A stretch of 64,000 nt of DNA, taken from contig NZ_JAVDXW010000001.1 of NCBI RefSeq assembly GCF_031458135.1, positions 4,836,001 through 4,900,000 of the forward strand. Direction: 5' to 3'. The number at the start of each line of letters is the position of its first letter. The first letter of the stretch is position 1. Below the pieces are notes generated by a model that was not told the DNA's origin, ran no database searches, and was given only the letters and a program-made list of their open reading frames with translations. The stretch is from Haloactinomyces albus (lineage in GTDB: Bacteria > Actinomycetota > Actinomycetes > Mycobacteriales > Pseudonocardiaceae). The translations under genes were made by a program, and so were the position numbers. Below, in pieces: positions 23,899 to 32,325 of the stretch.

Positions 23899-25875
23899 GT
23901 GGATCTGCATTATCTTGATGCCACGCCGACCGAAGCCGAGCGGGCTGCAGTGGACGGCCTGCTCGGTCCGCCCGAGCCGGTGAACGGAGTCGGGCCGGAC
24001 CCCGCCAACGGTCATGTTCACGCGCACAAGGACGGGCAGGCGCACGGAAACGGTCACGTCCCCGTTCCTGGCAACGGCTCCGGGGATGGCAATGGCCCGG
24101 TGTCTGGCAATGGTTCGGGACACGGTGACGATCCCGGGAACGGGCACGGTGTCCGGCACGGGCGGGACATGCTGTTGCCTGCCCTGCACGCCGTGCACGA
24201 CCGGGTCGGCTGGATCAGTCAGGGAGCGCTGAACCACCTTTGTGAACGGCTCTCGGTGCCTCCGGCCGACGCGTACGGCGTGGCGAGCTTCTACGCACTG
24301 TTCGCCGTGCGCCCCCGGCCACCGAAGGTGGTCCACGTCTGCACCGACCTGGCCTGCAAGGCACGTGGTTCCGCCGAGCTGTGCAGCAGGCTGGAGCAGT
24401 CCCTCGGGCAGGCGGGTACGGCGCTCGACGGGATGATGTGGCAGCACAGCCCGTGCTTGGGGGCGTGCGAGCGCGCACCTGCGGTGCTGGCTTTCGAGGC
24501 GGGTGAGCCCGCTCGCACGCAACTGCTCGCACCCGCCGATGCCGGAGCGGTCGCCGAGGTGGCGCGTTGCGGCCCGACCGACACGGAGGAGGAATCCCCG
24601 GTAAGCGAGTCCATCCCCCAATCGGGGAGTCCCGAGCTGCGACTGCTGCGCAGGATCGGCCGTGTGGACCCGGACAGCCTGGACGACTATCGCGCCCACG
24701 GCGGCTATGCCGCGCTGCGCAACGCCCTGCGCATGGGGCCTGCGGAAGTCATCGAACAGGTCACGGACGCGAAACTGATGGGACGCGGAGGTGCGGCGTT
24801 TCCCACGGGGCGCAAATGGGAAAGCACCGCTTCCCAACCGGTGCGACCGCACTATCTCGTGTGCAATGCCGACGAAAGCGAGCCGGGCACCTTCAAGGAC
24901 CGCGTGCTCATGGAGGGAGATCCGTTCTCCGTCATCGAGTCGATGACGATCGCAGGCTTCGCCAACGGATGCGCCAAGGGCTATCTCTACATTCGTGGCG
25001 AATATCCACGGGCGACGCGTCGACTGGCCAACGCGATCACGCAGGCCCGTGAACGGGGCTTTCTCGGTCGCAGCATCATGGGCCACGAGGGTTTCGACTT
25101 CGACATCGAGATTCGCCGGGGCGCCGGAGCCTATATCTGCGGTGAGGAAACCGCGCTGTTCAACTCCATCGAGGGGTACCGCGGCGAGCCGCGCAGCAAA
25201 CCGCCGCTGCCGGTCGAGGAGGGGCTGTTCGGCAAACCGACCGTGGTCAACAACGTGGAGACGCTGGTCAACGTGCCCTTGATCCTCACAGAGGGCGGCG
25301 CGGCATTCGCGGGCATCGGCACGGAGCGATCGACGGGCACCAGACTGTTCTGCCTGTCCGGCACCGTGGCCCGGCCCGGACTGTACGAGGTCGCACTCGG
25401 AACGACGCTGCGCGAACTGCTCGAGCTCGCGGGAGGAGTCGGTGACGGGCGCGAGCTGCGCGCAGTGCTGCTGGGAGGGGCGGCCGGCGGTTTCGTCCGG
25501 CCCGACGAGCTCGACCTCCCGCTGACGATGGAGGACGCTCAGGAAGCGAGCACCACGCTCGGTTCCGGCGTGGTTCTCGTCTTCGACGACACGGTGAACC
25601 TCCCCGCCATGCTGTTGCGGATCGCGTCGTTCTTCCGCGACGAGTCGTGCGGGCAGTGCGTGCCGTGCCGGGTCGGAACGGTGCGCCAGGAGGAGGCGCT
25701 GCACCGCATGGTCGACGGCAAGGAGGCCACCGACGGCGACGACCTCGGTCTGTTGCGCGAGGTCGGTCAGGTGATGCGGGACTCGTCCATCTGTGGCCTG
25801 GGACAAACCGCTTGGAACGCGGTCGAATCGGCGATCGACCGACTCGGCACGCTGTCGAAAGGAGGATCCGCATGA
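23899..25875 (+). CDS. NAD+-linked formate dehydrogenase diaphorase subunit, NuoE-NuoF fusion
   Basis: The 658-residue protein joins a NuoE-like [2Fe-2S] domain (about 89-215; Cys148, Cys153, Cys186, Cys190) to a NuoF-like domain. The latter has the FMN/NAD region GRGGAAFPTGRKW and CNADESEPGTFKD, a SLBB part, and the C-terminal [4Fe-4S] motif ESCGQCVPC. It would accept electrons from formate oxidation and reduce NAD+. The N-terminus (29-88) is an odd linker rich in Gly, Asn and His. The GTG start has GAGGAG 6 nt upstream, and the stop overlaps the next start (ATGA). The combination resembles FdsBG-type subunits of soluble NAD-dependent formate dehydrogenases. Confidence 0.85.
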   Translation: MDLHYLDATPTEAERAAVDGLLGPPEPVNGVGPDPANGHVHAHKDGQAHGNGHVPVPGNGSGDGNGPVSGNGSGHGDDPGNGHGVRHGRDMLLPALHAVHDRVGWISQGALNHLCERLSVPPADAYGVASFYALFAVRPRPPKVVHVCTDLACKARGSAELCSRLEQSLGQAGTALDGMMWQHSPCLGACERAPAVLAFEAGEPARTQLLAPADAGAVAEVARCGPTDTEEESPVSESIPQSGSPELRLLRRIGRVDPDSLDDYRAHGGYAALRNALRMGPAEVIEQVTDAKLMGRGGAAFPTGRKWESTASQPVRPHYLVCNADESEPGTFKDRVLMEGDPFSVIESMTIAGFANGCAKGYLYIRGEYPRATRRLANAITQARERGFLGRSIMGHEGFDFDIEIRRGAGAYICGEETALFNSIEGYRGEPRSKPPLPVEEGLFGKPTVVNNVETLVNVPLILTEGGAAFAGIGTERSTGTRLFCLSGTVARPGLYEVALGTTLRELLELAGGVGDGRELRAVLLGGAAGGFVRPDELDLPLTMEDAQEASTTLGSGVVLVFDDTVNLPAMLLRIASFFRDESCGQCVPCRVGTVRQEEALHRMVDGKEATDGDDLGLLREVGQVMRDSSICGLGQTAWNAVESAIDRLGTLSKGGSA

Positions 25876-26840
25876 CCGTCGTCGATCTCGGCCTGCCGCG
25901 CAGGATGGTGGACTTCACACTGGACGGTGAGACAGTCAGTGTCCCGGAGGGATCGACCATCCTGGATGCGTGCACCGCGGTGGGCAAATCCATCCCGACC
26001 CTGTGCTACGGCGACACCTTGCGTCCGGCGAACGCGTGCCGCGTGTGCATGGTGGAGGTGGAGGGCTCCCGGACACTGGTGCCCTCCTGTTCCCGCAAGG
26101 TCACCGGCGGGATGACGGTGCACACCGATTCCGAGCGCACCCGGCACAGCCGCAAGATGGTCCTCGAACTGCTCGGTTCCGCTGCCGACCTGTCCACGAC
26201 GCCGCACGTCGCCGAGTGGATGGCGGAGTACCAGGCGAAGCCGGAGCGGTTCGGTCCCCCGGAGCCTCCCGCCGACGACCACGACGAGCGGCCGCCCGGT
26301 GAGCACGAGGAGCCGGACGGGACCGTGGCGGCAACCGTGTCCCAGCCGGCCAAAGTGGACAACGATCTCTACGTTCGTGACTACGGCAAGTGCATCCTGT
26401 GCTACAAGTGCGTGGACGCCTGCGGTGAGCAGTGGCAGAACTCCTTTGCCATCACCGTTGCCGGCCGCGGTTTCGACGCGCGGATCTCCACGGAGTTCGC
26501 GAACCCACTCCCGGATTCCGCGTGCGTGTACTGCGGCAACTGCATCGAGGTCTGCCCGACCGGGGCGTTGAGCTTCAAAAAGGAGTTCGACATGCGCGCC
26601 GAGGGCACCTGGGACGAGGAGCGCCAGCAGCAGACGACCACCGTCTGCACGTTCTGCGGCGTCGGCTGCAACCTCACCCTGCACACCCAGGACAACGAGA
26701 TCGTCCGTGTCACCTCGCCGCACGACAATTCCGTAACTCACGGCAATCTCTGCATCAAGGGCCGTTTCGGCTGGGAACACATGCAAAGCCACGAGCGTCG
26801 AACGGAGGAGTCCGCAGAACCGGCCACAGAACAGGAGTAG
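25872..26840 (+). CDS. Formate dehydrogenase Fe-S subunit carrying the catalytic chain's missing N-terminal domain
   Basis: The 322-residue protein has a [2Fe-2S] domain (Cys45, 56, 59, 73), an acidic linker, a double [4Fe-4S] domain (174, 177, 180, 184 and 218, 221, 224, 228), and a C-terminal molybdopterin-oxidoreductase [4Fe-4S] domain (Cys259, 262, 266, 294) ending GRFGWEHMQSHERR. This is the N-terminal half of an FdsA/FdhF-like catalytic subunit. The catalytic half starts in a separate gene at 10159 on the other strand. The ATG at 25872 overlaps the previous stop, with GGAGG 6 nt upstream. It ends in an acidic 15-residue tail, so it is a natural C-terminus rather than a frameshift. Confidence 0.85.
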   Translation: MTVVDLGLPRRMVDFTLDGETVSVPEGSTILDACTAVGKSIPTLCYGDTLRPANACRVCMVEVEGSRTLVPSCSRKVTGGMTVHTDSERTRHSRKMVLELLGSAADLSTTPHVAEWMAEYQAKPERFGPPEPPADDHDERPPGEHEEPDGTVAATVSQPAKVDNDLYVRDYGKCILCYKCVDACGEQWQNSFAITVAGRGFDARISTEFANPLPDSACVYCGNCIEVCPTGALSFKKEFDMRAEGTWDEERQQQTTTVCTFCGVGCNLTLHTQDNEIVRVTSPHDNSVTHGNLCIKGRFGWEHMQSHERRTEESAEPATEQE

Positions 26841-26893
26841 GGGCGTGCGGTTGTGGTGAGAGCACGACGTATTGTGAGTTCGGCTCTGGTCCC

Positions 26894-26946
26894 GCGTCCG
26901 GGTGGGATTGAAGTTTTCCCTAAAACTTCAATTCTCCCCCGGACGC
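26894..26946. terminator. Long hairpin after the formate dehydrogenase operon
   Basis: TTGAAGTTTT (26908-26917) and AAAACTTCAA (26922-26931) form a perfect 10-bp stem with a 4-nt loop. An outer stem pairs GCGTCCGGG (26894-26902) with CCCGGACGC (26938-26946). It begins 54 nt after the stop codon and faces the convergent gntR gene, so it may terminate both. The AT-rich tip on a GC-rich base is unusual in this genome. Confidence 0.65.
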
Positions 26947-27138
26947 AGGGGTGCACAGTTCCACCGGAAACCGATGCAGTCCTGCTCACCGGGCTAACGA
27001 TGCTCAGCCACGCTCCGCGAGTCAACTGCGATTGAGCGTGGGTGCACGCGAGCGGGTGTGCGCGCCGACGGCCCTGAAAGGGCGGATCGCCGTACTACTG
27101 CTCGGCTCGCGGCGGCGCGGAAGGGTCGTCGTGGCCGA

Positions 27139-27828
27139 CTACTCGTCCTCGCCGTTCTGCTCGAGATAGGACTCTCGGGTGTGCTCCGTGTGCTCCCGCA
27201 TCAATGTCGCCGCGCGCTCGGCCTCGCCCTGGGAAATCGCCTCGATCATCGCGGCGTGCTCGGTCCAGGACTGCTCACCGCGGTGCCGGGCGACCGGAGT
27301 GTGATACCAGCGGACTCTGCGGCCGACCTGTTCCGTCAGTTCCATGAGCACCTTGTTGCCGGAAAGCTCGGTGATGCAGCTGTGCAACTCGGCATTGGCC
27401 GCCACGACGGTGTCGATGTCGTCCTCGGCGAGCGCTGCGACGCCGCGTTCGTGGATCTCGCGAAGCCGGTCGACGCCTGCTTCACTTGCCTGGGTGGCTG
27501 CCAGACGCGCGGACTCGGCTTCCAACAGCGTGCGTACGCTCAGCAGTTGGTCGGCTTCCTCGGAAGTGGGAACGTGGACGAAGGCGCCGTATCCCGGGCG
27601 TAGATCGACCCACTCGTCCTTTTGCAGCCACTGCAGGGCTTCCCGGACAGGCTGGCGCGAGACACCGAGCAGTTCCGCCAGTTCCTTTTCCACCAGGTGC
27701 TGTCCCGGTTTGAGATCGCCCGTGACGATCATTTCGAGGATGGCTTCGTAGACGGTTTCCCGGAGCGGGACAGGACGCGCGACCTGACGGGAGGAGAGCT
27801 CCTGCGGCAGTCCTGACGGCAGCGACAT
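27139..27828 (-). CDS. GntR family regulator with FCD domain, likely regulator of the ATACTGTATAC sites
   Basis: The 229-residue protein has an N-terminal winged helix (VYEAILEMIVTGDLKPGQHLVEKELAELLGVSRQPVREALQWL) and a C-terminal all-helical FCD ligand domain. The FCD domain has metal/ligand residues in NAELHSCI and TEHAAMIEAI, typical of the FadR subfamily that senses organic acids. ATG 27828 is preferred with GGAG 9 nt upstream. FadR-type proteins bind short palindromes of the GTATAC kind. One copy of the nine-site element lies 78 nt upstream, which suggests autoregulation. Assigning all nine sites to this protein is inferred from its location and family. Confidence 0.85.
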   Translation of the reverse strand: MSLPSGLPQELSSRQVARPVPLRETVYEAILEMIVTGDLKPGQHLVEKELAELLGVSRQPVREALQWLQKDEWVDLRPGYGAFVHVPTSEEADQLLSVRTLLEAESARLAATQASEAGVDRLREIHERGVAALAEDDIDTVVAANAELHSCITELSGNKVLMELTEQVGRRVRWYHTPVARHRGEQSWTEHAAMIEAISQGEAERAATLMREHTEHTRESYLEQNGEDE

Positions 27829-27906
27829 AGGGCGAACTCCCAAGAGTGGCAGGGCAGCCCAGCGGCCGTGCTGGTCCTGCGGCTGCGTTCGTACGATTCC
27901 AGTGGT

Positions 27907-27922
27907 TTTCAGTATACAGTAT
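27907..27922 (-). promoter_or_regulatory. Operator site 8 upstream of gntR
   Basis: On the minus strand it reads ATACTGTATACTGAAA, nearly the same as site 7. It is 78 nt upstream of the preferred gntR start and suggests autoregulation. Confidence 0.65.
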
Positions 27923-28130
27923 CCCTGCGGCTGGTGGTTGACGGATTCCGGCGCGGCGCTCTTCTTCGGAGGAGAGGCTGATCACACCCTGTTTTCGTCG
28001 GGCCGGTTTCATTCTCGCGCAGGTGCCGCGGGAGCCACATGACGGTCTCACGAGGGGATCAGACGGGCATGTGGCGCTGCGGCGCTGCGTTCTCCGTCGA
28101 GCGGAACTCTTGGCGCCCTCGAGAATCTAC

Positions 28131-28145
28131 TGCATACTGTATGCA
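28131..28145 (+). promoter_or_regulatory. Operator site 9 upstream of sucC
   Basis: TGCATACTGTATGCA is a perfect 7-bp inverted repeat around a central T. Aligned to the 16-bp element it occupies 28134-28149. It lies just upstream of the sucC Shine-Dalgarno and would overlap the promoter or the transcript start. Confidence 0.7.
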
Positions 28146-28170
28146 AAACCGTCGGGTGAAGGAGAGTCGA

Positions 28171-29337
28171 GTGGACCTCTACGAGTACCAGGCGAAGGAG
28201 ATCTTCGCCGCCCACGGAGTGCCGACGCTGCCCGGTTCCGTGGCCACCGATGTGCACGGGGCAAAGGCAGCTGCCGAGGAACTCGGCGGCCCCGTGGTTG
28301 TGAAAGCCCAGGTGAAGACCGGGGGTCGCGGTAAGGCCGGTGGTGTGAAGCTGGCCGAGACCCCGGACGAGGCGGGACAGAAGGCCGAGGGAATCCTCGG
28401 GCTGGACATCAAGGGGCATGTGACGCGGCGGGTCTTGGTGACCTCCGCGTCCGACATCGTCGAGGAGTACTACTTCTCGTTCCTGCTCGATCGGGCCAAC
28501 CGGAATTTCCTGGCGTTGGCCTCCGTCGAGGGCGGCATGGAGATCGAGGAGGTCGCGGCGACCAAGCCCGAGGCGCTGGCGCGGGTGCCGATTGATCCGA
28601 CCCGGGGTGTGGACGAGGCCAAAGCACGCGAGATCGTCGAGGCCGCGAAGTTTCCGGCCGACATTGCCGATCAGGTCGTGGCGGTGGCCGTCCAGCTCTG
28701 GGAGGCCTTCGTGGCCGAGGATGCCACGCTGGTCGAGATCAACCCGCTGGCCAAGGACGACCAGGACACTGTGCTGGCGCTGGACGGCAAGGTCACTGTG
28801 GATGGCAATGCCGCGTTCCGCCGCCCCCAGCAGACCGAACTGGCTGATGAGGGCGCGCAGGACCCGTTGGAGGCCAAGGCGAAGGCCAAGGACCTCAACT
28901 ATGTCAAGCTTGATGGTGAGGTCGGCATCATCGGTAATGGTGCGGGTTTGGTCATGTCCACGCTGGATGTGGTGGCCTATTCGGGAGAGGCGCACCGGGG
29001 TGTCAAGCCGGCGAACTTCTTGGACATCGGCGGGGGCGCGTCGGCCGAGGTGATGGCTGCGGGGCTGGATGTGATCCTCGGGGATCCGGATGTCCGGTCG
29101 GTGTTTGTCAACGTTTTCGGGGGGATCACCGCGTGTGATGCGGTGGCCAACGGGATCGTGCAGGCGCTGGAGATGCTCGGTGGTGAGGCGAGCAAGCCGT
29201 TGGTGGTGCGGCTGGATGGCAACAATGTTGACGAGGGCCGCCGGATCCTGTCCGAGGCGAACCATCCTGTGGTGACAATGGTGGACACGATGGACGGCGC
29301 GGCCGATAAGGCCGCCGAGCTGGCTGCGAGGGCGTGA
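28171..29337 (+). CDS. sucC: Succinyl-CoA synthetase beta subunit
   Basis: The 388-residue protein has the ATP-grasp domain of SucC ([34 protein letters not shown]) and the C-terminal ligase domain with [10 protein letters not shown]-like [17 protein letters not shown]. With SucD it interconverts succinyl-CoA and succinate with ATP formation. The GTG at 28171 has GGAGAG 4-5 nt upstream. It is immediately preceded by operator site 9, so it is probably a regulon member and perhaps a second copy in the genome. In this setting it could supply succinyl-CoA as CoA donor for oxalate; a different substrate such as malate is a less likely alternative. Confidence 0.85.
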   Translation: MDLYEYQAKEIFAAHGVPTLPGSVATDVHGAKAAAEELGGPVVVKAQVKTGGRGKAGGVKLAETPDEAGQKAEGILGLDIKGHVTRRVLVTSASDIVEEYYFSFLLDRANRNFLALASVEGGMEIEEVAATKPEALARVPIDPTRGVDEAKAREIVEAAKFPADIADQVVAVAVQLWEAFVAEDATLVEINPLAKDDQDTVLALDGKVTVDGNAAFRRPQQTELADEGAQDPLEAKAKAKDLNYVKLDGEVGIIGNGAGLVMSTLDVVAYSGEAHRGVKPANFLDIGGGASAEVMAAGLDVILGDPDVRSVFVNVFGGITACDAVANGIVQALEMLGGEASKPLVVRLDGNNVDEGRRILSEANHPVVTMVDTMDGAADKAAELAARA

Positions 29338-29340
29338 ACG

Positions 29341-30225
29341 ATGGCTATCTTCCTCAACGAGAACAGTAAGGTCATCGTCCAGGGCATCACCGGGTCGGAG
29401 GGCACCAAGCACACCGCGCGGATGTTGCGGTCGGGCACCGACATCGTCGGTGGGGTCAATGCCCGCAAGGCCGGGCAGAGTGTCGAGATCGAGGGTCGTG
29501 CGCTGCCGGTGTTCGGTGGTGTGGCCGAGGCGATGAAGGAGACCGGCGCGGATGTGTCGGTGGTGTTCGTGCCGCCGAAGTTCGCCAAGGAGGCCGTGGT
29601 CGAGGCCATCGATGCGGAGATCGGCTTGGCCGTGGTGATCACCGAGGGGATTCCGGTGCACGATGCGGCTTATTTCTGGGCGTATGCCACTGCCCGGGGC
29701 AATGCCACCCGGATTGTGGGCCCGAACTGTCCGGGGGTGATTTCGCCGGGCCGGTCGAATGCGGGCATCATTCCGGCCGATATCACCGCCGGTGGGAAGA
29801 TCGGGTTGGTGTCCAAGTCCGGTACGTTGACGTATCAGATGATGTATGAGCTGCGTGATATCGGGTTTTCCACCTGTGTGGGCATCGGGGGGGATCCGGT
29901 TATCGGGACCACGCACATCGATGCGTTGCAGGCGTTCGAGGATGATCCGGGCACCGAGGCGGTCGTGATGATCGGTGAGATCGGTGGGGATGCCGAGGAG
30001 CGGGCCGCCGAGTACATCAAGGCCCACATCAGCAAGCCGGTGGTGGGCTATGTCGCCGGGTTCACCGCGCCCGAGGGCAAGACCATGGGCCATGCCGGGG
30101 CCATTGTCTCCGGCTCGGCGGGCACGGCCTCGGCCAAGAAGGACGCGCTGGAAGCCGCCGGGGTCAAGGTCGGCAAGACCCCCAGCGAAACCGCCCAACT
30201 CATGCGCACCATCGTCAAGGACTGA
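29341..30225 (+). CDS. sucD: Succinyl-CoA synthetase alpha subunit
   Basis: The 294-residue protein has the CoA-binding Rossmann domain ([17 protein letters not shown]) and the phosphohistidine segment [19 protein letters not shown]. It starts 3 nt after the sucC stop and forms the SucCD complex with it. The codon use of sucCD drifts towards G- and T-ending codons in places compared with neighbours, which may hint at a separate origin; this is only an impression. The unit ends at the hairpin at 30359-30392. Confidence 0.9.
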   Translation: MAIFLNENSKVIVQGITGSEGTKHTARMLRSGTDIVGGVNARKAGQSVEIEGRALPVFGGVAEAMKETGADVSVVFVPPKFAKEAVVEAIDAEIGLAVVITEGIPVHDAAYFWAYATARGNATRIVGPNCPGVISPGRSNAGIIPADITAGGKIGLVSKSGTLTYQMMYELRDIGFSTCVGIGGDPVIGTTHIDALQAFEDDPGTEAVVMIGEIGGDAEERAAEYIKAHISKPVVGYVAGFTAPEGKTMGHAGAIVSGSAGTASAKKDALEAAGVKVGKTPSETAQLMRTIVKD

Positions 30226-30358
30226 ACGACCGACGTTCCCGCCGGAAAGCAAGCAGGCCCGTGTTGGTCCGGTGCTCTCCGGCGGAGAACGGATTCGGCG
30301 GGAACCGGTGAGTGGTCTCCTGCCTGCGAGGGCAACAAGGCATCCTGGAATGGACGAT

Positions 30359-30392
30359 CCGTTCTCGGCCCCGTTCTCGGGGCCGAGAACGG
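30359..30392 (+). terminator. Strong hairpin after sucCD
   Basis: CCGTTCTCGGCCCC (30359-30372) and its perfect complement (30379-30392) form a 14-bp stem with a 6-nt loop, 134 nt after sucD and 27 nt before the aldo/keto reductase start. It probably ends the sucCD transcript; attenuation of the next gene is possible. Confidence 0.65.
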
Positions 30393-30418
30393 CCGACCAG
30401 TACCGAACGGAGGATCCT

Positions 30419-31417
30419 GTGTCCGCTGCGAGTCCCACTTCTCGTCTGCCCACCCGTCATCTCGGAAGGAAGGGCCCCGAGGTCAGCGCTGTCGGGTACG
30501 GCGCCATGGGATTGTCCGGCGTGTACGGGCAGGCCGACGATGCCGAATCGACGGAACTGCTCCGGCACCTGCTCGACATCGGCCTGACTTTCCTCGACAC
30601 CGCCGACGTCTACGGCGACGGCCATAACGAGCGATTGATCGGGAGCACGATCGCGGGCAGGCGCGATGAGGTGTTCCTGGCGACGAAGTTCGGGGCGGGC
30701 AGCGATACCGGGCGCGGTCGTCCGGAATATGTGCGCAAGGCGATCGATGCGAGCCTCGGCCGCCTGGGAACGGACCACGTCGACCTCTATTACCTGCATC
30801 GGGTCGATCCGACGACGCCGATCGAGGACACCGTCGGTGCGCTCGGCGAGCTGGTGCAGGCAGGCAAGGTGCGCCACGTCGGGCTGTCCGAGGTCAATGC
30901 CGACACGTTGCGCCGTGCCCACGGCATCCATCCCATCACCGCGGTACAACAGGAATACTCGTTGTTCACGCGAGAGCCGGAAACCCGCCTGCTGCCCGCG
31001 CTGCGCGAGCTCGGCGTCGGCCTGGTGGCCTATTCACCGTTGGGACGGGGCGTGCTCACCGGTGGATTCCGGGAAGCCGCACAGGTGGAGAACCTGCAGC
31101 AGCGCCAACAGCGCTACCCGCGCTTTGCCGAGGAAAATCTGCAGCAGAACCTGACATTGGTCGACCGGCTGCGGCAACGCGCCGATGAGCTCGGGCGCAC
31201 TCCCGCTCAACTGGCGCTGGGATGGCTGCTGGCTCAGGGCGAGGACATCGTCCCGATCCCGGGCAGCCGGCGGATGGCCAACGTGCTGGCCAACGCCGAG
31301 GCCGCACGCGAGCCGCTCGACGCCTCCGTTGTCGACGAGCTCACCGAGCTGTTCCCGGTCGGTGCGGCGGCCGGTGACCGCTACGCACCGGAGCTCTCCG
31401 CTCGGCTCGAACAGTGA
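30419..31417 (+). CDS. Aldo/keto reductase
   Basis: The 332-residue protein has the AKR barrel and catalytic tetrad: Asp and Tyr in [14 protein letters not shown], Lys in FLATKFG, and His in YYLHRVDP. The C-terminal NADPH-binding stretch is [17 protein letters not shown]. It belongs to the AKR13-like group common in actinomycetes and would reduce aldehydes or ketones with NADPH in the cytoplasm. The GTG at 30419 has GGAGG 5 nt upstream; longer frames begin inside sucD in another frame. It is probably monocistronic; there is no regulon operator in front of it. Confidence 0.85.
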   Translation: MSAASPTSRLPTRHLGRKGPEVSAVGYGAMGLSGVYGQADDAESTELLRHLLDIGLTFLDTADVYGDGHNERLIGSTIAGRRDEVFLATKFGAGSDTGRGRPEYVRKAIDASLGRLGTDHVDLYYLHRVDPTTPIEDTVGALGELVQAGKVRHVGLSEVNADTLRRAHGIHPITAVQQEYSLFTREPETRLLPALRELGVGLVAYSPLGRGVLTGGFREAAQVENLQQRQQRYPRFAEENLQQNLTLVDRLRQRADELGRTPAQLALGWLLAQGEDIVPIPGSRRMANVLANAEAAREPLDASVVDELTELFPVGAAAGDRYAPELSARLEQ

Positions 31418-31511
31418 TCAGTCGGCCGGGGCCGCTCCGACGGTGGAATGCCGGAACGGCCCCACGGGGCCTCTTGATGCATTGTTCACGTGAAAAGAAT
31501 AGTCTTCTTCC

Positions 31512-32312
31512 ATGAAGAACAAGCCCTCGTATGCGCTGGCGTCCGTGGACAACGCGCTTCTGCTGCTGCAGATGCTTCGTGACCACGGAAATCTGCGGGT
31601 CAGTGAGGCTGCCGAAGAACTGGGCATCGCCCGCTCGACCGCCCATCGCCTGCTGTCGATGCTGGTGTATCGGGACTTCGCGATGCAGGATGACCGCCGC
31701 ACCTATGTTCCCGGACCCGCACTGGCCGCGAGTCAGGTGGTCGGTCGCCCGCTGCAGCAGTTCCGCAGATGTCTGGCTCCGCACCTGGACGCGTTGTGTG
31801 AACGTGTCCAGGAAACCGTGAACCTCATCGTCCGGGTCGGTATCCAGACCCGGTTCCTCGCCAGTGTCGAGTCCACACAGGTGTTGCACGTGGGTGATCG
31901 TCAGGGCACGATCCTGCCCGCGCATCTGACCTCGGGAGGTAAGGCTCTGCTCGCGGAACTGGAAGCGGAACAGCTCGAACGGCTGTATACTTCCGGAACC
32001 GCTGCCTCGACCGAGCGGGAACCGGCCGATGTCGGGGATTCGTCGTTGTCGGGGGAGGCGTGGTCGAAGTTGCTGCGGGAGCTGGACTCCGTTCGGACAT
32101 GCGGCTACAGCCTCAACATCGAGGGCACGGAAGCGGGCGTGTCGGCTCTCGGGGCCTGTGTGTACGACGCAGCGGGAGAAGCACTCGGAGCGGTCTCCAT
32201 CTCCGCTCCGTCGGCGAGGTTCGGTCAGCAGCGTATCCCGGTTTTCGCGCGTGAACTCAAGGCCATGATCGCTGACGCGCAGGCCGATCTGCGGTCCCTG
32301 CCGCAGTGGTGA
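31512..32312 (+). CDS. IclR family transcriptional regulator
   Basis: The 266-residue protein has the IclR N-terminal winged helix (LRVSEAAEELGIARSTAHRLLSMLVYRDF) and the C-terminal effector domain (HLTSGGKALLAEL, and GVSALGACVYDAAGEALGAVSIS). IclR proteins act as dimers on nearby catabolic genes. It converges on the dienelactone hydrolase gene and has no obvious co-transcribed target. A small palindrome TTCACGTGAA lies just upstream of the ATG and may be its own operator. Its effector is unknown. Confidence 0.85.
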   Translation: MKNKPSYALASVDNALLLLQMLRDHGNLRVSEAAEELGIARSTAHRLLSMLVYRDFAMQDDRRTYVPGPALAASQVVGRPLQQFRRCLAPHLDALCERVQETVNLIVRVGIQTRFLASVESTQVLHVGDRQGTILPAHLTSGGKALLAELEAEQLERLYTSGTAASTEREPADVGDSSLSGEAWSKLLRELDSVRTCGYSLNIEGTEAGVSALGACVYDAAGEALGAVSISAPSARFGQQRIPVFARELKAMIADAQADLRSLPQW

Positions 32313-32325
32313 GCGGCCGACGCGG

